Shown one piece after another: positions 33,696 to 46,250 of a stretch of 64,000 bases of DNA. Made by a program: the position numbers and the translations under genes. Where the stretch lies: positions 540,641,137-540,705,136 of the forward strand of contig OX422217.1 of the NCBI GenBank assembly GCA_949130495.1, read 5' to 3'. The notes under the pieces were generated by a model. That model searched no databases. It saw nothing but the letters and a program-made list of their open reading frames with translations, and was not told where the DNA came from. This DNA is from Sambucus nigra (taxonomy: Eukaryota; Streptophyta; Magnoliopsida; Dipsacales; Adoxaceae). How positions within the stretch are numbered: position 1 is the stretch's first letter; each line of letters opens with the position of its first letter.

Positions 33696-34950
33696 TGTAA
33701 GGACATAAATTTCCAATTGAGTCCCTGTATTGTTTTGACCTAATTTCGTGAACAAAACTGTGTTTGTAATATGACATAGGGAGATTTTCATTTTGTCACG
33801 ATCCCACTCGGTCTATGACGTATTGAAGAAATTGAAGACGTTACGGCAAAGCTTCAAAGAATTAATCATGCCGATGTTTAATTGGTGCAACTTTAATCGT
33901 CTTCAAAGATAATTTCATTCCGAGATCATTCAGGTATGAATGCGATAATAAATGGTGCTCGGAATTATTTTATAAAAGATAAGGATGTAATTTTTATAAA
34001 GAAAAATGTTTTTAAATGTTTTAAAAGTGTTTTAAAGGTTTACACTACGCTTTATGATGATAAGCTCATAAAAGAGTTTGACATTTTAGGATCTCTCTTC
34101 GGAAGAGACGTTTTAAACAAAAAGTCAAAAAGTCAAACTTTCGCGCTGTCGTTCAAACGACATCCAATCTCGTTCGAACGAGATAGGATGTCGCTCGAAC
34201 GAGTTCCTTAAGTCGTTCAAAATACACATTTTTCGAGGCAGCATTTAAATCCTATTTAAACAGTGTTTTCATCATAGTTTCGTAAGTGTCCTTTCTGGAA
34301 AACAGTTTTACGAACCAGAACATTGTTTGCACATGTTTTCTAAGGTTTAAAAGTCTTAAACACATCCTTAGAGTTTGCAAAGATCCGAGTTATCATTCTT
34401 ATATGTTTAAGTGATCTTGCTACACCAAAGTTGTTTGTTCTACACATTGAACATGAAAGGATTTTACGGTGAAGAAAAGAGAAGGACTTCTTATTCGACA
34501 TCGTAGACGAATCAAAGCCATTCGGTGGACACCGAGACATACGTGGACGCGTGTGTTTTGGACAGGTATCGTGGAAGACAGAATTTCTACGTGGGCACTA
34601 TTGAAGAACGGTTGAAGATAGGAAGGAGCATCAAGACCCGTGGGTATTGAGTCTTAGTGTAAGGCTAATCTGTCTTTGTAAAACCATTGTTCATAGTGAT
34701 TGTCTGGCTTGGGCCGTCCGAGGTTGTTTTCCCGTTTTGGGTTTTTTCCTCGTACATCCGGCGTTGTGAGTATTCTTTACTTTACTTTGCTTATTTTAAT
34801 CACTAGATGCATGTTTAGGTTTAATCAAGGTAAAACTGGTTTAAAGTAAGAATTGGGTTTTCATAACTTGATTTGGTGCTTAATTAAAAGTTGGATCTTT
34901 TTCGGAGAAAAATTAGTTTTGTTTGAAACACACAAATTGGGCACTCTTCA
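33696..34950 (+). repeat. 3' LTR of the second gag-only copia
   Basis: 1255 bp, closely matching 28447-29678, with a small expansion in the palindrome cluster (about 34145-34220). The ORFs at 33936 and 34340 lie inside the LTR and are not genes. Confidence 0.92.
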
Positions 34951-35683
34951 GTTAATTTTGATTCCTCACCCTTAAATTTATGCCTCAAGAGAGGGTAAAT
35001 GATTTTTGAAAGAAAATCGAAATTCTAGTTATAATACCCATTTTAGATTCGAACTAGAGATGGGGTTTCTTAAGTGTGGTATTATTACTTAAATTTCAAC
35101 TCTTTTTTCATTTTCTAAGATGTACATAAATTTTGATGAATCAATCCTAGCGGGTGATTAATTAAAATGAGTTTACCTCTATTTTCTAGAGTTATGGGGG
35201 GTAAACTTAATTTTCTAAAAGATTACTATTAAAATTACATTTGCAACGAGAGTTGGTTTGTAATTTTGATATTAATTTGGGAGAATTCAAATAATTAAAT
35301 TAATTAGTTAGAATAACTAAAATTTGTAGTGTAATTCAATTCCTTGATTGATTCTCTTATTTTAGTGTTCGACTTTGTTCATTATTTTTAGTCACTTTTT
35401 TGTTACTTGTTTTGATCTTTGATTTTAGTTTAGTGTTATTTCACCAATCACTCCTAAAAATTGTTTTAATATTGAAAAAGCTTAAAAAATAGAAAAAATT
35501 GAACTCCAAAAAGAAAATAAAAAGTGAATTACAATTGAGTTTGTCTCTAGCTTACCCCCATTGATGTGGATTGATACCCTTACTTACCGCTACACTTTAT
35601 ATTGTTATATTTTTGTAGGTAATCGAGGATTTTGATTAACTTGGCTTGTAACAACGACAAACACACAAAAAGCAAAGTTATCA

Positions 35684-37471
35684 GTGGTAACCCCAGTATC
35701 TCCTAAAATATATCCTCGAAATCTCTCACTACTGGAATCGAGTCAATCAAAATCACTACCTCCTGTGAGGTTTCCTCCTCAATTTAGTATAGGTGAGTGC
35801 ACGACCCTCCCTCCGGAAGAGGCATCGCCACCAAGAACATCTCCTAGACCGGAATGGACAATCATACGGTCCTCTCGTAGGACTCTACTGTCGCCCTGTA
35901 CCCCGCCAACCAATCCATACCTAGGATAACATCGTATCCCTCCATGTCAAACACCATAAGGTCCACTACTAAGCTCAGACGCCCAATAATAATATCCACA
36001 CCTCTTCATATTGAGTGTATAAGTGACCCACTACCCAATGGTAACTCTACACACATAAGGTGAGTGTTAGTTATCTCTAAAAGACCGGTTGCTCATGCAA
36101 ATCTAGTAGAAATAAAGGAGTGTGACGCGCCCATATAAAAAAGAATCATACCCTCATGCCCATGAATAAGAAACGTACCCTCAACTGCTGGCGACGCCTG
36201 AGGTGCTGGTGGCATAGGCATGTCCCGCACATTATACACACACCCATAATGCATCTGCCCCTATGGCTATGGCGCTAGAGGCCTCTGTGCCTGTTGCCCC
36301 TGCTGGTACCCCTTATGTTGTCTCATAGCTCTCTGTGGACATTTTGTCTTCATATGCACTGTCTAGCCGCATACGAAACATCGCCCTTGAAAGACCCCTA
36401 TCCCTAGCCTTATTGGTCCTGATGAGGTTATTCTTGATGCTGGCCCTGGTAGCCTCGTCCCTACTAGCCATCCTCGTTATTCCCTTGCCCCTATCGGCCC
36501 TGGGGAACCTGCTACTACTGATTAGAACCATGTTAGCCCTGTCTAAAACCCTGACCATCCGATAACCACTAGATCTAAATCTCTTGGAAGAATCCCCCTG
36601 TCGGGAGTCCTGCCTCTGCTGCTTGCCAACTTACTGTTGTGCTCCGCTAACAATACCCCCACCGGCCTTACCCTACTGGCTGGGCTCACCTTCTCTCTTG
36701 CTCCCCCTCATATGGAAGCGATGATCCTGGTAGGGTAGTAAAGTTGCATTGACTACATCGGTATACGTAATCAATGATGGGTTACCGATCAAGTGCTACC
36801 TGATCCTCTAGACTAAACCATCTATAAACCTCGCCTTCTTTCTCTCCTCATTAATCACCTCGTCTGGCATAAAATTAGCCAAAACAGATGAACTCCTCAT
36901 CATACTCTACCACAGAGCGATCATCCTGGGTTACCTCGTTGAACTTCTTCCGCATCTCGGCCTCCATTGCTGGTGAAATATACTTGTGGTCATACCGCAC
37001 CCAAAAATTAGAAATCATTATCATATCTCTCTCCTCGGCGGTGGTAACGGACTCCAATCACTGTAATGCTCCTCCAGCAAGTTGGAAAGTAGCTAGCATC
37101 TGCTTCTGTGTCCCACTACACTCCACCATGCACAGATGGCACTGTATATTCTTCTTCCACTAAAATGCCTCAACCATATCAGAACTACCCTAAAACTAGG
37201 GTGGGTGGCCTGTATGAAACGTTTCTCTGACTCTATGCCAAGTAGATGGCCCTATCTAGGCCTGGATCACCGGTGCCACTGGCGATTGTGGGAAATGACC
37301 GTCCATAGCTGTCATAGTTGCGTTGACCACTTGGGCCACTATCTCTGCCACCTGTATAGCCGAGATCATCTCCGGTGGTGGATGTGGCGGCGGTACCCGT
37401 GGATCCTAGTGAGTCTCCCTCGCCTCATACTTAGCATCTTCCCTAACTGCTTGCTCTCTCCTCGGTGGCAT
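35684..37471 (-). pseudogene. gag: Gypsy gag and protease, broken
   Basis: The minus-strand ATG at 37471 begins MPPRREQAVRED. A capsid segment (EMRKKFNEVTQDDRSVVEY, about 36915-36970) is typical of chromovirus Gag. A CCHC knuckle at about 36320-36370 (C-x2-C, His, Cys) is interrupted by a stop codon. The protease follows at about 35700-36200. Its active-site region reads ILFYMGASHSFIS, where the family has an Asp two residues before the Gly, so the catalytic Asp is replaced by Tyr. Further on, DVILGMDWLA is conserved. The reading ends at the GTGGT duplication of the 26478-35683 insert. Gag and protease normally build and mature the particle. Confidence 0.85.
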
Positions 37472-37663
37472 ATGAAAACAGATCGAATTGTATAAGTACA
37501 TAGCTTACACAAAATCTAATAGCAAAAGCACGATGTCTCAAACACACAAAGATAAAAATAACAGTCCTAATAATAGAACTCTATATCAGAAGAACGATAC
37601 GCAAAAATCATAATAAGCCGTACAGATCCAATAGACACTAGTACATGATGCTCTGATACCATC
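37472..37663 (-). promoter_or_regulatory. Gypsy leader with tRNA-Met primer binding site
   Basis: The minus strand reads TGGTATCAGAGC at 37661-37650, two bases inside the LTR end (GGTGTCACA, at 37672-37664). The leader up to the gag ATG is about 180 bp. Confidence 0.88.
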
Positions 37664-38996
37664 TGTGACACCCTGCTTGATTAAATACTGGTCAATCAGT
37701 CCTTTATTAAATTAAAATGGGATTCCCATTTGGTTCATTCTTAGCATCACTATCGAAAACCATATTAATTACTAACTACCTAATTAATTAATTAAACTAG
37801 TGCCAAATTTTATCTTTCATTAAACAGATAATACACATGCAGAATCAAATAATAAATCCATACACATCATCACTGAGTCTGTAAACAATGCTGAATAAAT
37901 AACTAAAAGACTCGTCGAATAAACCATCAGCTAGATATCAAATCCAACAAATAAATAAATAAATAATCCCAAACTAAATATCAAAGTAAATGGTCAACAA
38001 GCCCTAAATGGAACCGTAACTGAAATAAAATCCCTAATCTAGGAATGAAGAAACGATGTGTCCAATCCAATCTCCTCCTGCGTGCATCCACATATGTCGT
38101 AGCTGCGTATCCCTGGAATAAAATCTCAAGTCTGGCGTTCCTGTGTCTAGACACCTAAAAGGTTTTTAAAATATTTGCACCAAGGGTTAGAACCCAAAAT
38201 ATTTTGAAAATATTTAGCAAGTGATTAAGTTTGCAGTAATTGAAATGCATGAATGCTTTTCATATTTAAGCTAGTGTCACACTCACTTGAGATAATACTC
38301 ACCCCTCAACTATTGTGCACACCTACCGCTTTTTCTTATAACCCTCCTAGCTACACTACCCCATCTAACTAGCCTTATTATAAACGTTGCCTGAAACCTT
38401 ACTCTAACCCGAGTAACTTTTACTAATGATTTGTAAGTCATTCCTCACATTCACTTAATTTATCATCTTTAAATACCAATATAACAATTTCACTAGTTAT
38501 ATAAATAATACCATTTCACTCCAGGTATTTCACCCGTATATAATTATCTAAAATATTACATACGTATTAAATATACTACATATTCACACACATGTTTTAT
38601 ATAGTACTCATCCTCCCGAGTAATAACTCACTGAATGTTATCATCCCAGGTATAGTCAATCCAACCCGGATACCACGAGACGATTCGCTCACACTGAATC
38701 ATGAAATAAATAATAAACGTAGTATAGGTGATCATAGTTCCCCGAGTGTGATACAGAATCATACCCATAGCATCTCACCTCAAAAAGAATCACAACATAA
38801 AATACCAGACGTTATGACCTGGAGATTATACTCACCCTGCATTCACTAGCCAGGGGATTCACCCACATCGCACAACCTCCTATGATAGCACTAGAGGAGT
38901 ATGTAATTATAATAATATCTTACACCGATATTAATGAGCACACAATAATATATATATATGCAATCACACTATCCATATATATATATATATATATAG
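37664..38996 (-). repeat. Gypsy 5' LTR, inner part
   Basis: The inner end is TGTGACACC on the plus strand (37664). It matches 1-423 at its inner end and 14160-14480 at its outer end. It is interrupted at a (TA)n tract (38976-38996) by EPRV1. The 85-codon ORF at 38592 is LTR-internal. Confidence 0.88.
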
Positions 38997-39197
38997 GAAT
39001 AATCTCTGGTGCGGACTCAATCGTGTGGACTTTCGTGCGGACTTTGTCCTTATCCCGAAAGTGGTCCCCTCTTGTCTTATAGTAAAACCTTATTTTAAGA
39101 CTATATAATTACTAGAATTATACCTTAGACCCAAAATTGGTATCAGACCTATAAAAGAGTTTTAGAATCCTGTTGAATTCTGACCCAATCCCAATTG

Positions 39198-39209
39198 TGG
39201 TATCAGAGC
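39198..39209 (+). promoter_or_regulatory. EPRV1 tRNA-Met primer binding site
   Basis: TGGTATCAGAGC is an exact match to the complement of the initiator tRNA-Met 3' end. A poorer copy (TTGGTATCAGACC) lies about 60 bp upstream, near 39137. Confidence 0.78.
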
Positions 39210-40609
39210 TAAGACGCTCCTTTTCAACTTATAAAAAAAAGACTTTAATGCCCTTGGGATTTATCCCTCGCATTTACAAAGATATTTTTGGAACTAATCC
39301 AGATTACCAACCTATACCCATAACTGATTTAGACCCAAAAGGTTGCTTAACCGCACACATAGACGACTGTTCACACACTGAACACATTCCAGCCAAACAC
39401 GCAGATAATAGACAAGTTACTGTCAGTGTTATCAATAACATAATAGACCAAAATAAGTGCATACTCCTTATTTTAAGACAATTAATTAAAGACACTTAAA
39501 CCCTAAAAATAGAGATAAAAAATATCTCTAAAAGAATACAAGAAATAGATAGCTAAATCCGAATAGACCTAATACAAGTTCTACAGGAAATAAATATTAA
39601 GACTAATCATATAAAATTCCTTAACAAAGACATTTTAGAAATTACAACTTTGATAAAAAAATCAAGAAAAGTTAAATAAACTCACCAAAGAACAAGCTAA
39701 ACTTATTCCTAGATTGGACAATTATCAACCTAATGGAAATAGTTAGATCAGACTGGAATGAGGTACCTAGAGATCTCTCCATTCAGACCTTAGTAGATTT
39801 TTACCAAAGAATTCTAGAAAAGATAAATGATGATAGATTTTATTATAAGACAAATGAAAATCATATTGCTAATGCTGCTAAAGCATCAAGACTTATACTT
39901 GATAGATTAAATTTAATCTCTACATCAATAGCAGCTACTCAAGACTATAACAATAGCTTTGTTAAAGACTTACAATTAGATTTAAAGTCTAATACAAAAG
40001 GATTAACCACCTTCTATACAGACTTTGTTAAATTTCAACAAAATTTAGCAAATTATCTTAACAATACGGAAACCATAATCTATCCAAAATGGATAATATT
40101 GTTAATGAACTTAGACTAAATATGGCACAAGCAAAAGAAAAATATGAAGAAATTATACAGGGAATTAAGGTTATATATAATAAACCTTCCCAAGCAGAAT
40201 TAGACTCTCCATTTATTTTAACACGTTTAGATAAAATAAAAAAACTGTAGAAACTATAGAAGCTAGAATGGCACAAAAATTTGTGCAACGACAAGAAAAA
40301 GATGATGGGATAAAGGACTATATTAATAAGATTACTAATTCTCTTGCTAAACATAATGAAGATATTAACAATAATGCAAGAAATGAGAATAAGACCTTTA
40401 AAGAAGAAATCCTTAACCAGATAAAAAAATAAAAAGATTATTCAGACTCTTTAGAAAGAATTGAAAAAAGACTTGAACAAAAATAGGTAACCGCCTATAA
40501 ATTTAGAGAATCTCCTTATATAGAAACTAAGGAAGGAAAGACCATAACTAGAATAATTATATATGATGGATTAGATAAGACTAGTAAGATAGTTACCCTA
40601 TCCCTAATA
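39210..40609 (+). pseudogene. EPRV1 5' ORF remnants, coiled-coil rich
   Basis: Open fragments at 39173-39499 and 39733-40119 are separated by stops. The later one and the sequence after it (to about 40480) are rich in Lys, Glu, Asn and Leu and look like coiled coil. Their place between the primer site and the movement-protein region fits a polyprotein N-terminus or a virion-associated-type protein. I cannot assign a function. Confidence 0.5.
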
Positions 40610-41917
40610 ATGGACATAGTAATTGTATGCTCAAAAGAATTAAAGATTCATCCTCCAACGTTTAAACATGGTGGAAGGGAAGAAATTTCACCAATATTCT
40701 CCAATGGAAGGAATGAGGGTGAAGTTGACTGGAGGATTGTTGAAGATTCCATTCATAATGGACAACTTCCAGCAGTTAGATACATAGACTTGTTTAAAGA
40801 AGGAGCCACTCCTAAAACTCCTAATTACAACATGACTTATCATTGTAGAAATCATGTGTTAGATAGATCCTATACGGACCTTCAAGTTTTTGACTCAGAA
40901 TGGCTAAGATTAAGAGGAACTGATAGGAAGTTCCAGTTCTTAACCTTTGGACTCTCTCAAGCAAGAATCCAAGGATTACATAGATCCCAAAATAATATCA
41001 ACACTTTATGTTGTTTAATAGATAAAAGATGGAAGGATTTTGAAAAAAGCCTTATTGGGATAGCCCAATTAGAAATGTCAGACAATATATGATACTTTAA
41101 TGTCATTTCGGCATTTACAATAATCATAGACACAGCCAAATATTTTAAGTTAATCTTTTATGCTAGTGGTTATAAAGACTATATTATCCCAGACGATAAT
41201 ATAAATATAAAATTCCAAAGCTATGTGAAATTCTCCCAATTCCCTTATATAGAAATGCAATCGGGAATTCCTAGCGGTAGACTTAACGAAGAAATATTAG
41301 TTAGAACCAATATTTTAGACTACAATTATACTTACAGTATTAGGAATACTGGACCTATGAAAGAAAAAGCTAAGAACCTTTGGCAATTGCCAGAATTTGA
41401 AGAAACTAAGACTATACAAAATAAACCTTTGTTTATTAATCAAGACGATGTCACTGGAAAGGTTACTATCCAGTTTGTTCCTCCTAAGATTATCAATAAG
41501 AATATCTAGACTGAAGAAGTTAGATTTAAGAATATGGGAGAAGCCATAATCAATGATCCTTTATAAGGAAAATATAGTAGTAAGGCTAGTTCTAGTTTAC
41601 TAAGATAAGCTCCAGTAATTAGACCTAGAATATCATTCGAACAAAATGACTTAGTTAGAGAAAAATATAGAATTCAAAACTTTGTACATAATCCCTCAAA
41701 ATTGGACATGAAGACATTTAAAGAACAACTTAATAGAAGTCATTCTGTCAGGATCCAAGAAAGAGATAGATTCAACATAATACCCCAAGACCATATATTA
41801 AAATTAAAAGAATCTAAGAATACTAAAGACCTTCTTAGAAACCTAAGATTAATAGAAGAAGGAGAAGAAATATTAATGTCAGCTACACAAGTAGGTCCTA
41901 ATAAACAAGCGATATGA
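40610..41917 (+). pseudogene. EPRV1 movement-protein-like region
   Basis: Fragments at 40610-41092, 41225-41509 and 41702-41917 lie in one frame separated by stops. The middle of the first (around TFGLSQARIQGLHRS and the following INTLC) resembles the conserved core of caulimovirid 30K-type movement proteins, which open plasmodesmata for cell-to-cell spread. The gene is inactive because of stops. Confidence 0.6.
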
Positions 41918-42199
41918 AGTAGTAGTAGGCTAGATGATGCTCCTAGATTTTTTAGTAAACCAATAGGAATAAATATTCCTATATACTCAAGCACTTTCGT
42001 AAAGACCAAACCTGATTATATTAAAGACTTTCCAACTAGTGACAAGAGTTTTACTCATGTTAAGACCATGGCAAGTCAACCCATAAATCCAGTTAGGATA
42101 TACCTTAACTTAGACAATGTCCAAGATAGGAAGAAGGCTTTAGATGAATGACGTAATCAGATGAACATGTGTTTTGCATCTAATGAATAATGGGATGCA

Positions 42200-43570
42200 A
42201 GTTCATGTAAATAATTCGCTGAGCAATCCATTAGAGGTATTGCAAAATATTATTTAGATAGTTTAAGAAAAGCTACAGATGAAGAATACCTAGCTAAGAT
42301 TGAGAAAATTAAAGAAAACATAGAAGAAGGATCAATTGATGAATATATTCATTTATTCACCTCAGAATTCATTGGAGCTGGACATTTAGCTCATGTTAAT
42401 GAACAAGACTTAGCAAAAACTAAGTTAGCTCTTCTTAGCATTTGCCAACTAGATAATATTAATGAATATAGCAATAATTATGAATAACTATATTACCAAA
42501 TTAAAGAATTTGGAGAGACCTTAAAAATGAATATTTTAAAAAGATACCAGTTATAGGACAAATCCTAATCAGTGAATATAAGAATTGGCCAGGAATAGCT
42601 AGAGTTAAGAATAACTCCCTTAGTGAAAGAATCAATTTTGCCAAAGATTATATCATATCTAAAAGACGATATATAACCAAAGGAAGGTTGATAGAAGAGA
42701 CTTTCAAACAGATTCCTCTAATTAAAGAAGAAAGAGACATTGCTCCAATCCAATGGGGATGTGGTAGTGAATCTAAGAAATTCGGAAAGAAATTAGAATG
42801 GAAACAAAGGAAGTATAAGGCTAGACCCTTAGGATTTCCAAAGAAATATAGATTTAGACCCTCTACTACCTTTAGAGAAATGATCTTTAAGAACAAGAAA
42901 AATAGATTTAACCAAATATAATACTTTAAGAAGAATACTAGTAAATATAAGAAGGTTCCTAATTATAGGAAAGAAAAAGAAGTAACTCAATCTAAGACTG
43001 CCACCAAAGAATGTTGGACTTATGGCAAAGAAGGACACTTTGCTAAAGACTATCCTAATAAGAAAGATAAAACAGTATTAAGATTATTAGTGCAATATCA
43101 AACTTTATAGATTAAGAAGAATTAGATATCCTATATGCTATAGAAATATCAGATATAGAAAATGATGATAATACTAGTATTTATAGTGCAAATACAGATA
43201 GTGATTCAGAAGACTATAATAGTGATACTGATGAGTATAAAGACTCTCAGGATACTCTAGACCTATATATGATGTAAATTGACCAAGAAGATTAAGAAGA
43301 GGATTATATAGACTTTGAAGAAGCTTGATATAAATGTATATTAAGCCCCTTTTCAAATAAAAGATGGACTGTTAGTAAGACTGAATTACTAACATATATA
43401 CCTTGATGTTACTTTGATGAAAAACATTATTGCACATTTGAAATGAAATGTAGCAAGAAATACTTTAGATGTGTAGAATGCTTTGAGACTATACAAACAA
43501 AATTATTTATGGTTTGTGTTATTTGTCAATTACACTACCATGAAAATTATTGGAGAACTAGATTTAGAGC
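42200..43570 (+). pseudogene. EPRV1 coat-protein-like region with degenerate zinc motifs
   Basis: Helical, charged sequence (42230-42560; 42688-42921) is followed by a basic stretch and a zinc-knuckle remnant near 43010-43060. Its second and fourth Cys positions are Tyr (TGT to TAT in both). A second Cys-rich motif, with two CxxC pairs and following His, lies at about 43446-43560. This arrangement is typical of the C-terminal part of caulimovirid coat proteins. Frames change several times. Confidence 0.6.
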
Positions 43571-46250
43571 AATTTATACTATCCAGTATGATACTCAAAT
43601 AGACCTAGATATTAAAACATATTATCAAGACATTGATAGAAATATAGACAAAAGATTACAAGAAAATGAAGACTTAAAAGGAAAAGGAATTTCCTATGAT
43701 GTAGGAGAATACTGCTCTGATAATGGTACAGAAGATTTAACATCATTAGATTTTGTAGATAATCATCAGAAAGGAATATATATTTTAGAAAAGAATAATT
43801 TAGGAATATATACTAAACCACATGCGTGTTTTGTAGAATTATTCATACAACACAAATATTATCCTAAAATACTTTCAACTTTTATAGATACAGGATGCTC
43901 TCAGAGTATTTACAAGGCTAATGCCTTCCCTGAAGATTATTTTCTAGACAGTAATCAGGTGATCCATGGTAAGGTAGCTAATGAAGAACCACTTACCTTA
44001 TATTTTCAGACTATTACTATTTATTTTAAATTAGGAAATTAGACCAACAAAATCGTTAATAATCGGTTTTGGATAATGGATCCTCATCCTAGTTTCACAG
44101 GAAACATTTTTTAGGACAAGACTTTATTAGTAAATATCATATTTATACTCAGTATAATGATAAGATATTAATTAGTGATAAAGAGGAATTTAGTATTCAA
44201 TCCCCTCTAATAGATCACAAGACTGCCATTGACCTTATACAAGTTAAACATAACTACAGACCAATGCAACATCAGAGTTCCTCAGCTGAGCATGGTGGAC
44301 CTAGACCTACTAACCAACATGAAGCCCTAAAAATAACCAAACCCTTACAAAAAGAATGTAAGTGTCCAAACCAAAAGTGTTATAAGAAAATAACACTTAT
44401 ACAACAAGACATTTTAGATCAAGCCCAGTAAATCTTATTAAAGGTTCAAGCCATATCCAAACAGAAGAAAATGGATATATAAGTAGAAAAGAAAAGGATT
44501 AGGCAATTAGAAGAGCCTACTTTAGGAGAAAATCCCATTGCTAAGTGGGATAAAGATCAAACCTATTGTGAAATTATCCTTATTAACCCAGATGTCACTA
44601 TTAATGGTGGAACCTATAATAAAGGATATTCACAAGAAGACAGAGAAGAATTTAAAAAAGACATAGATTAAATGCTTAAGCTAGGCATTATTAGAGAAAG
44701 TAAAAGTAGACATAATAGCCTTGCCTTCTACGTTCAAAACGAAGCTGAACCAAAAAGAGTAAAAGGACGTATGGTTATAGATTACAGAAAACTAAATAAG
44801 AATTATGAATTTGATTCTTATAAGATACCAGATAAGAATAATCTAATAAACTTGATTGAAGACATAATTATATTCAGCAAGTTTGATTGCAAATCAGGCT
44901 TCTAGAAAATTAAGATGCACCCAGACAGCATTACTTGGACATCTTTTAGTGTGCCCCAAGGAAAATATAAATGACTAGTAATGCCATTTGGATACTTGAA
45001 TGCTCCTCAAGTATTCCAAAGAAGAATGGATAATATATTAAGACCATATTCAAAATTTTGTCTTGTTTACATAGATGACATTCTTTTAGCTAGTAAGACT
45101 GAGACAAAGCATGTAGACCACCATCTCAAAAAGATTATTTTAGAATTAGATAAACATGGTATTGTTATTTCCAAAAAAATGTAATTATTTCAGACTGAAA
45201 TAGATTTTGTGGGAATGCATATTAATAAGGGAAAAATATCCTTAGCTGAACACATAACCAAAAAGATTCTTGAGTTTCCAGACCAACTCAAAGATAGAAA
45301 ATAATTACAATCATTTTTAGGGTTGCTAAATTGTGCTGCAGACTTTATTAAAGACCTTGCTTCAAAAAGACAAAGCCTAACTTCCAAATTAAAAGGAACA
45401 GACAGGACTAACCCTTTTTATGGGACTAAAGATGACTTTGAAGTTATGAGACAAATTAAAGAAGCAGTAAAAAATATTCCTTTACTTGAAGTGCCCAATG
45501 TTGAAGACCAATTTATAGTAGAAATAGATGTATCTGATAAACAATGGGGAGCAGTATACTTTGCCATTGATCATCAGAAAAAAAAAACTTTGTATATATA
45601 GTTCTGGAACCTTTATTGATCCAGAAATAAGATACATTGCCCATGAAAAAGAAGTTTTAGCTATATTAAGGACAATAGAAAAATATACGCTTTTTCTTAG
45701 ACCTAAACATTTTACTGTTTATACTGACTCTTCTTATGCAGTAAAATTTAAAGACTTAGACTTGTCCAAATCAAGAACTAATATACTTATTAGATGGCAA
45801 TAATTGCTTAATGGTTATGACTTCTCTGTTATACATATTAAGGGATGTAAAAATACCATTCCATACATTATATCAAAAGAACCAATATTTGCTAACACTA
45901 ATATGATCTCATATTTTATGTTGCAAACAGAAGACCTAGATAACATGAGTTCCTTTAAAACTAAGATTGTTATACCATTTGGTCATAATAATCTTCTAAT
46001 TTTAGAAGACTATCAGAAAGAAGTTAATAGCATTATTGAACATTTCAAAATGTTATTATCTGAGACTAATAGAGATGCTTTAATGATTAGAGGTTTCTTC
46101 AAAGAAGTTATAAAAATTTATCTTTTTGGAAAAACAGATATAGCCCAGATAACCTTAGCAGACTATAGGTTCATTGGACTCGTCCAGATAAAGACTGTAG
46201 AAGATAAAGACTGTAGAAGAATCTATTGTCCTTGGAAAAATAGTCCATGA
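43571..46250 (+). pseudogene. EPRV1 protease, reverse transcriptase and RNase H
   Basis: An aspartic protease motif FIDTGCS lies near 43886. RT follows from about 44570, with DYRKLNK, FSKFDCKSGF, MPFGYLNAPQVFQ and the catalytic YIDD (about 45070). RNase H motifs (an IDVSD start near 45520; YTDSSYAVKF near 45720) come next. Stops fall inside RT motifs (for example right after KSGF near 44904), and a frameshift occurs near 45590. A tail ORF reaches 46250. The motif spacing and order are those of Caulimoviridae polymerases, distinct from the gypsy RTs elsewhere in the window. Confidence 0.82.

Larger units (their letters stand above)
28447..34950 (+). mobile_element. Second non-autonomous gag-only Ty1/copia element (TR-GAG type)
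   Basis: 6504 bp flanked by GTTAA at 28442-28446 and 34951-34955. The LTRs are 28447-29678 (1232 bp) and 33696-34950 (1255 bp), each TGTAAGGACATAAA to GGGCACTCTTCA. A tRNA-Met-like primer site (TTGGTATTAGAGC) follows the 5' LTR and CAAAGGGGGAGATT precedes the 3' LTR. The 4-kb interior codes only for Gag (29739-31603); nothing resembling protease, integrase, RT or RNase H is present. The LTR is related to the two solo LTRs in this window, so this family has at least three members here. Confidence 0.92.
26478..35683. mobile_element. Non-coding LTR-like insertion (about 2.7 kb without its nested copia), probably a solo LTR
   Basis: On the plus strand it begins TGACAAGCACCC and ends AAAGTTATCA (TG...CA), flanked by GTGGT at 26473-26477 and 35684-35688. 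Removing it joins the gypsy protease and RT reading at the expected Gly-Leu-Pro-Pro position, which confirms both borders. After subtracting the gag-only copia (28447-34950 plus its 5-bp duplication) it is 2697 bp. It has no domains; it includes T-rich and CA-rich tracts (26720-27420). It could be the solo LTR of a large-LTR gypsy element or an LTR-only derivative. ORFs such as 27121-27420 and 27450-27680 are low-complexity and not supported as genes. Confidence 0.82.

Noticed and set aside
39137..39209. A second functional primer site in EPRV1
   Set aside because: The upstream copy differs from the tRNA-Met complement within the core 12 bases. Only the 39198 copy is exact, so the other was noted but not called.
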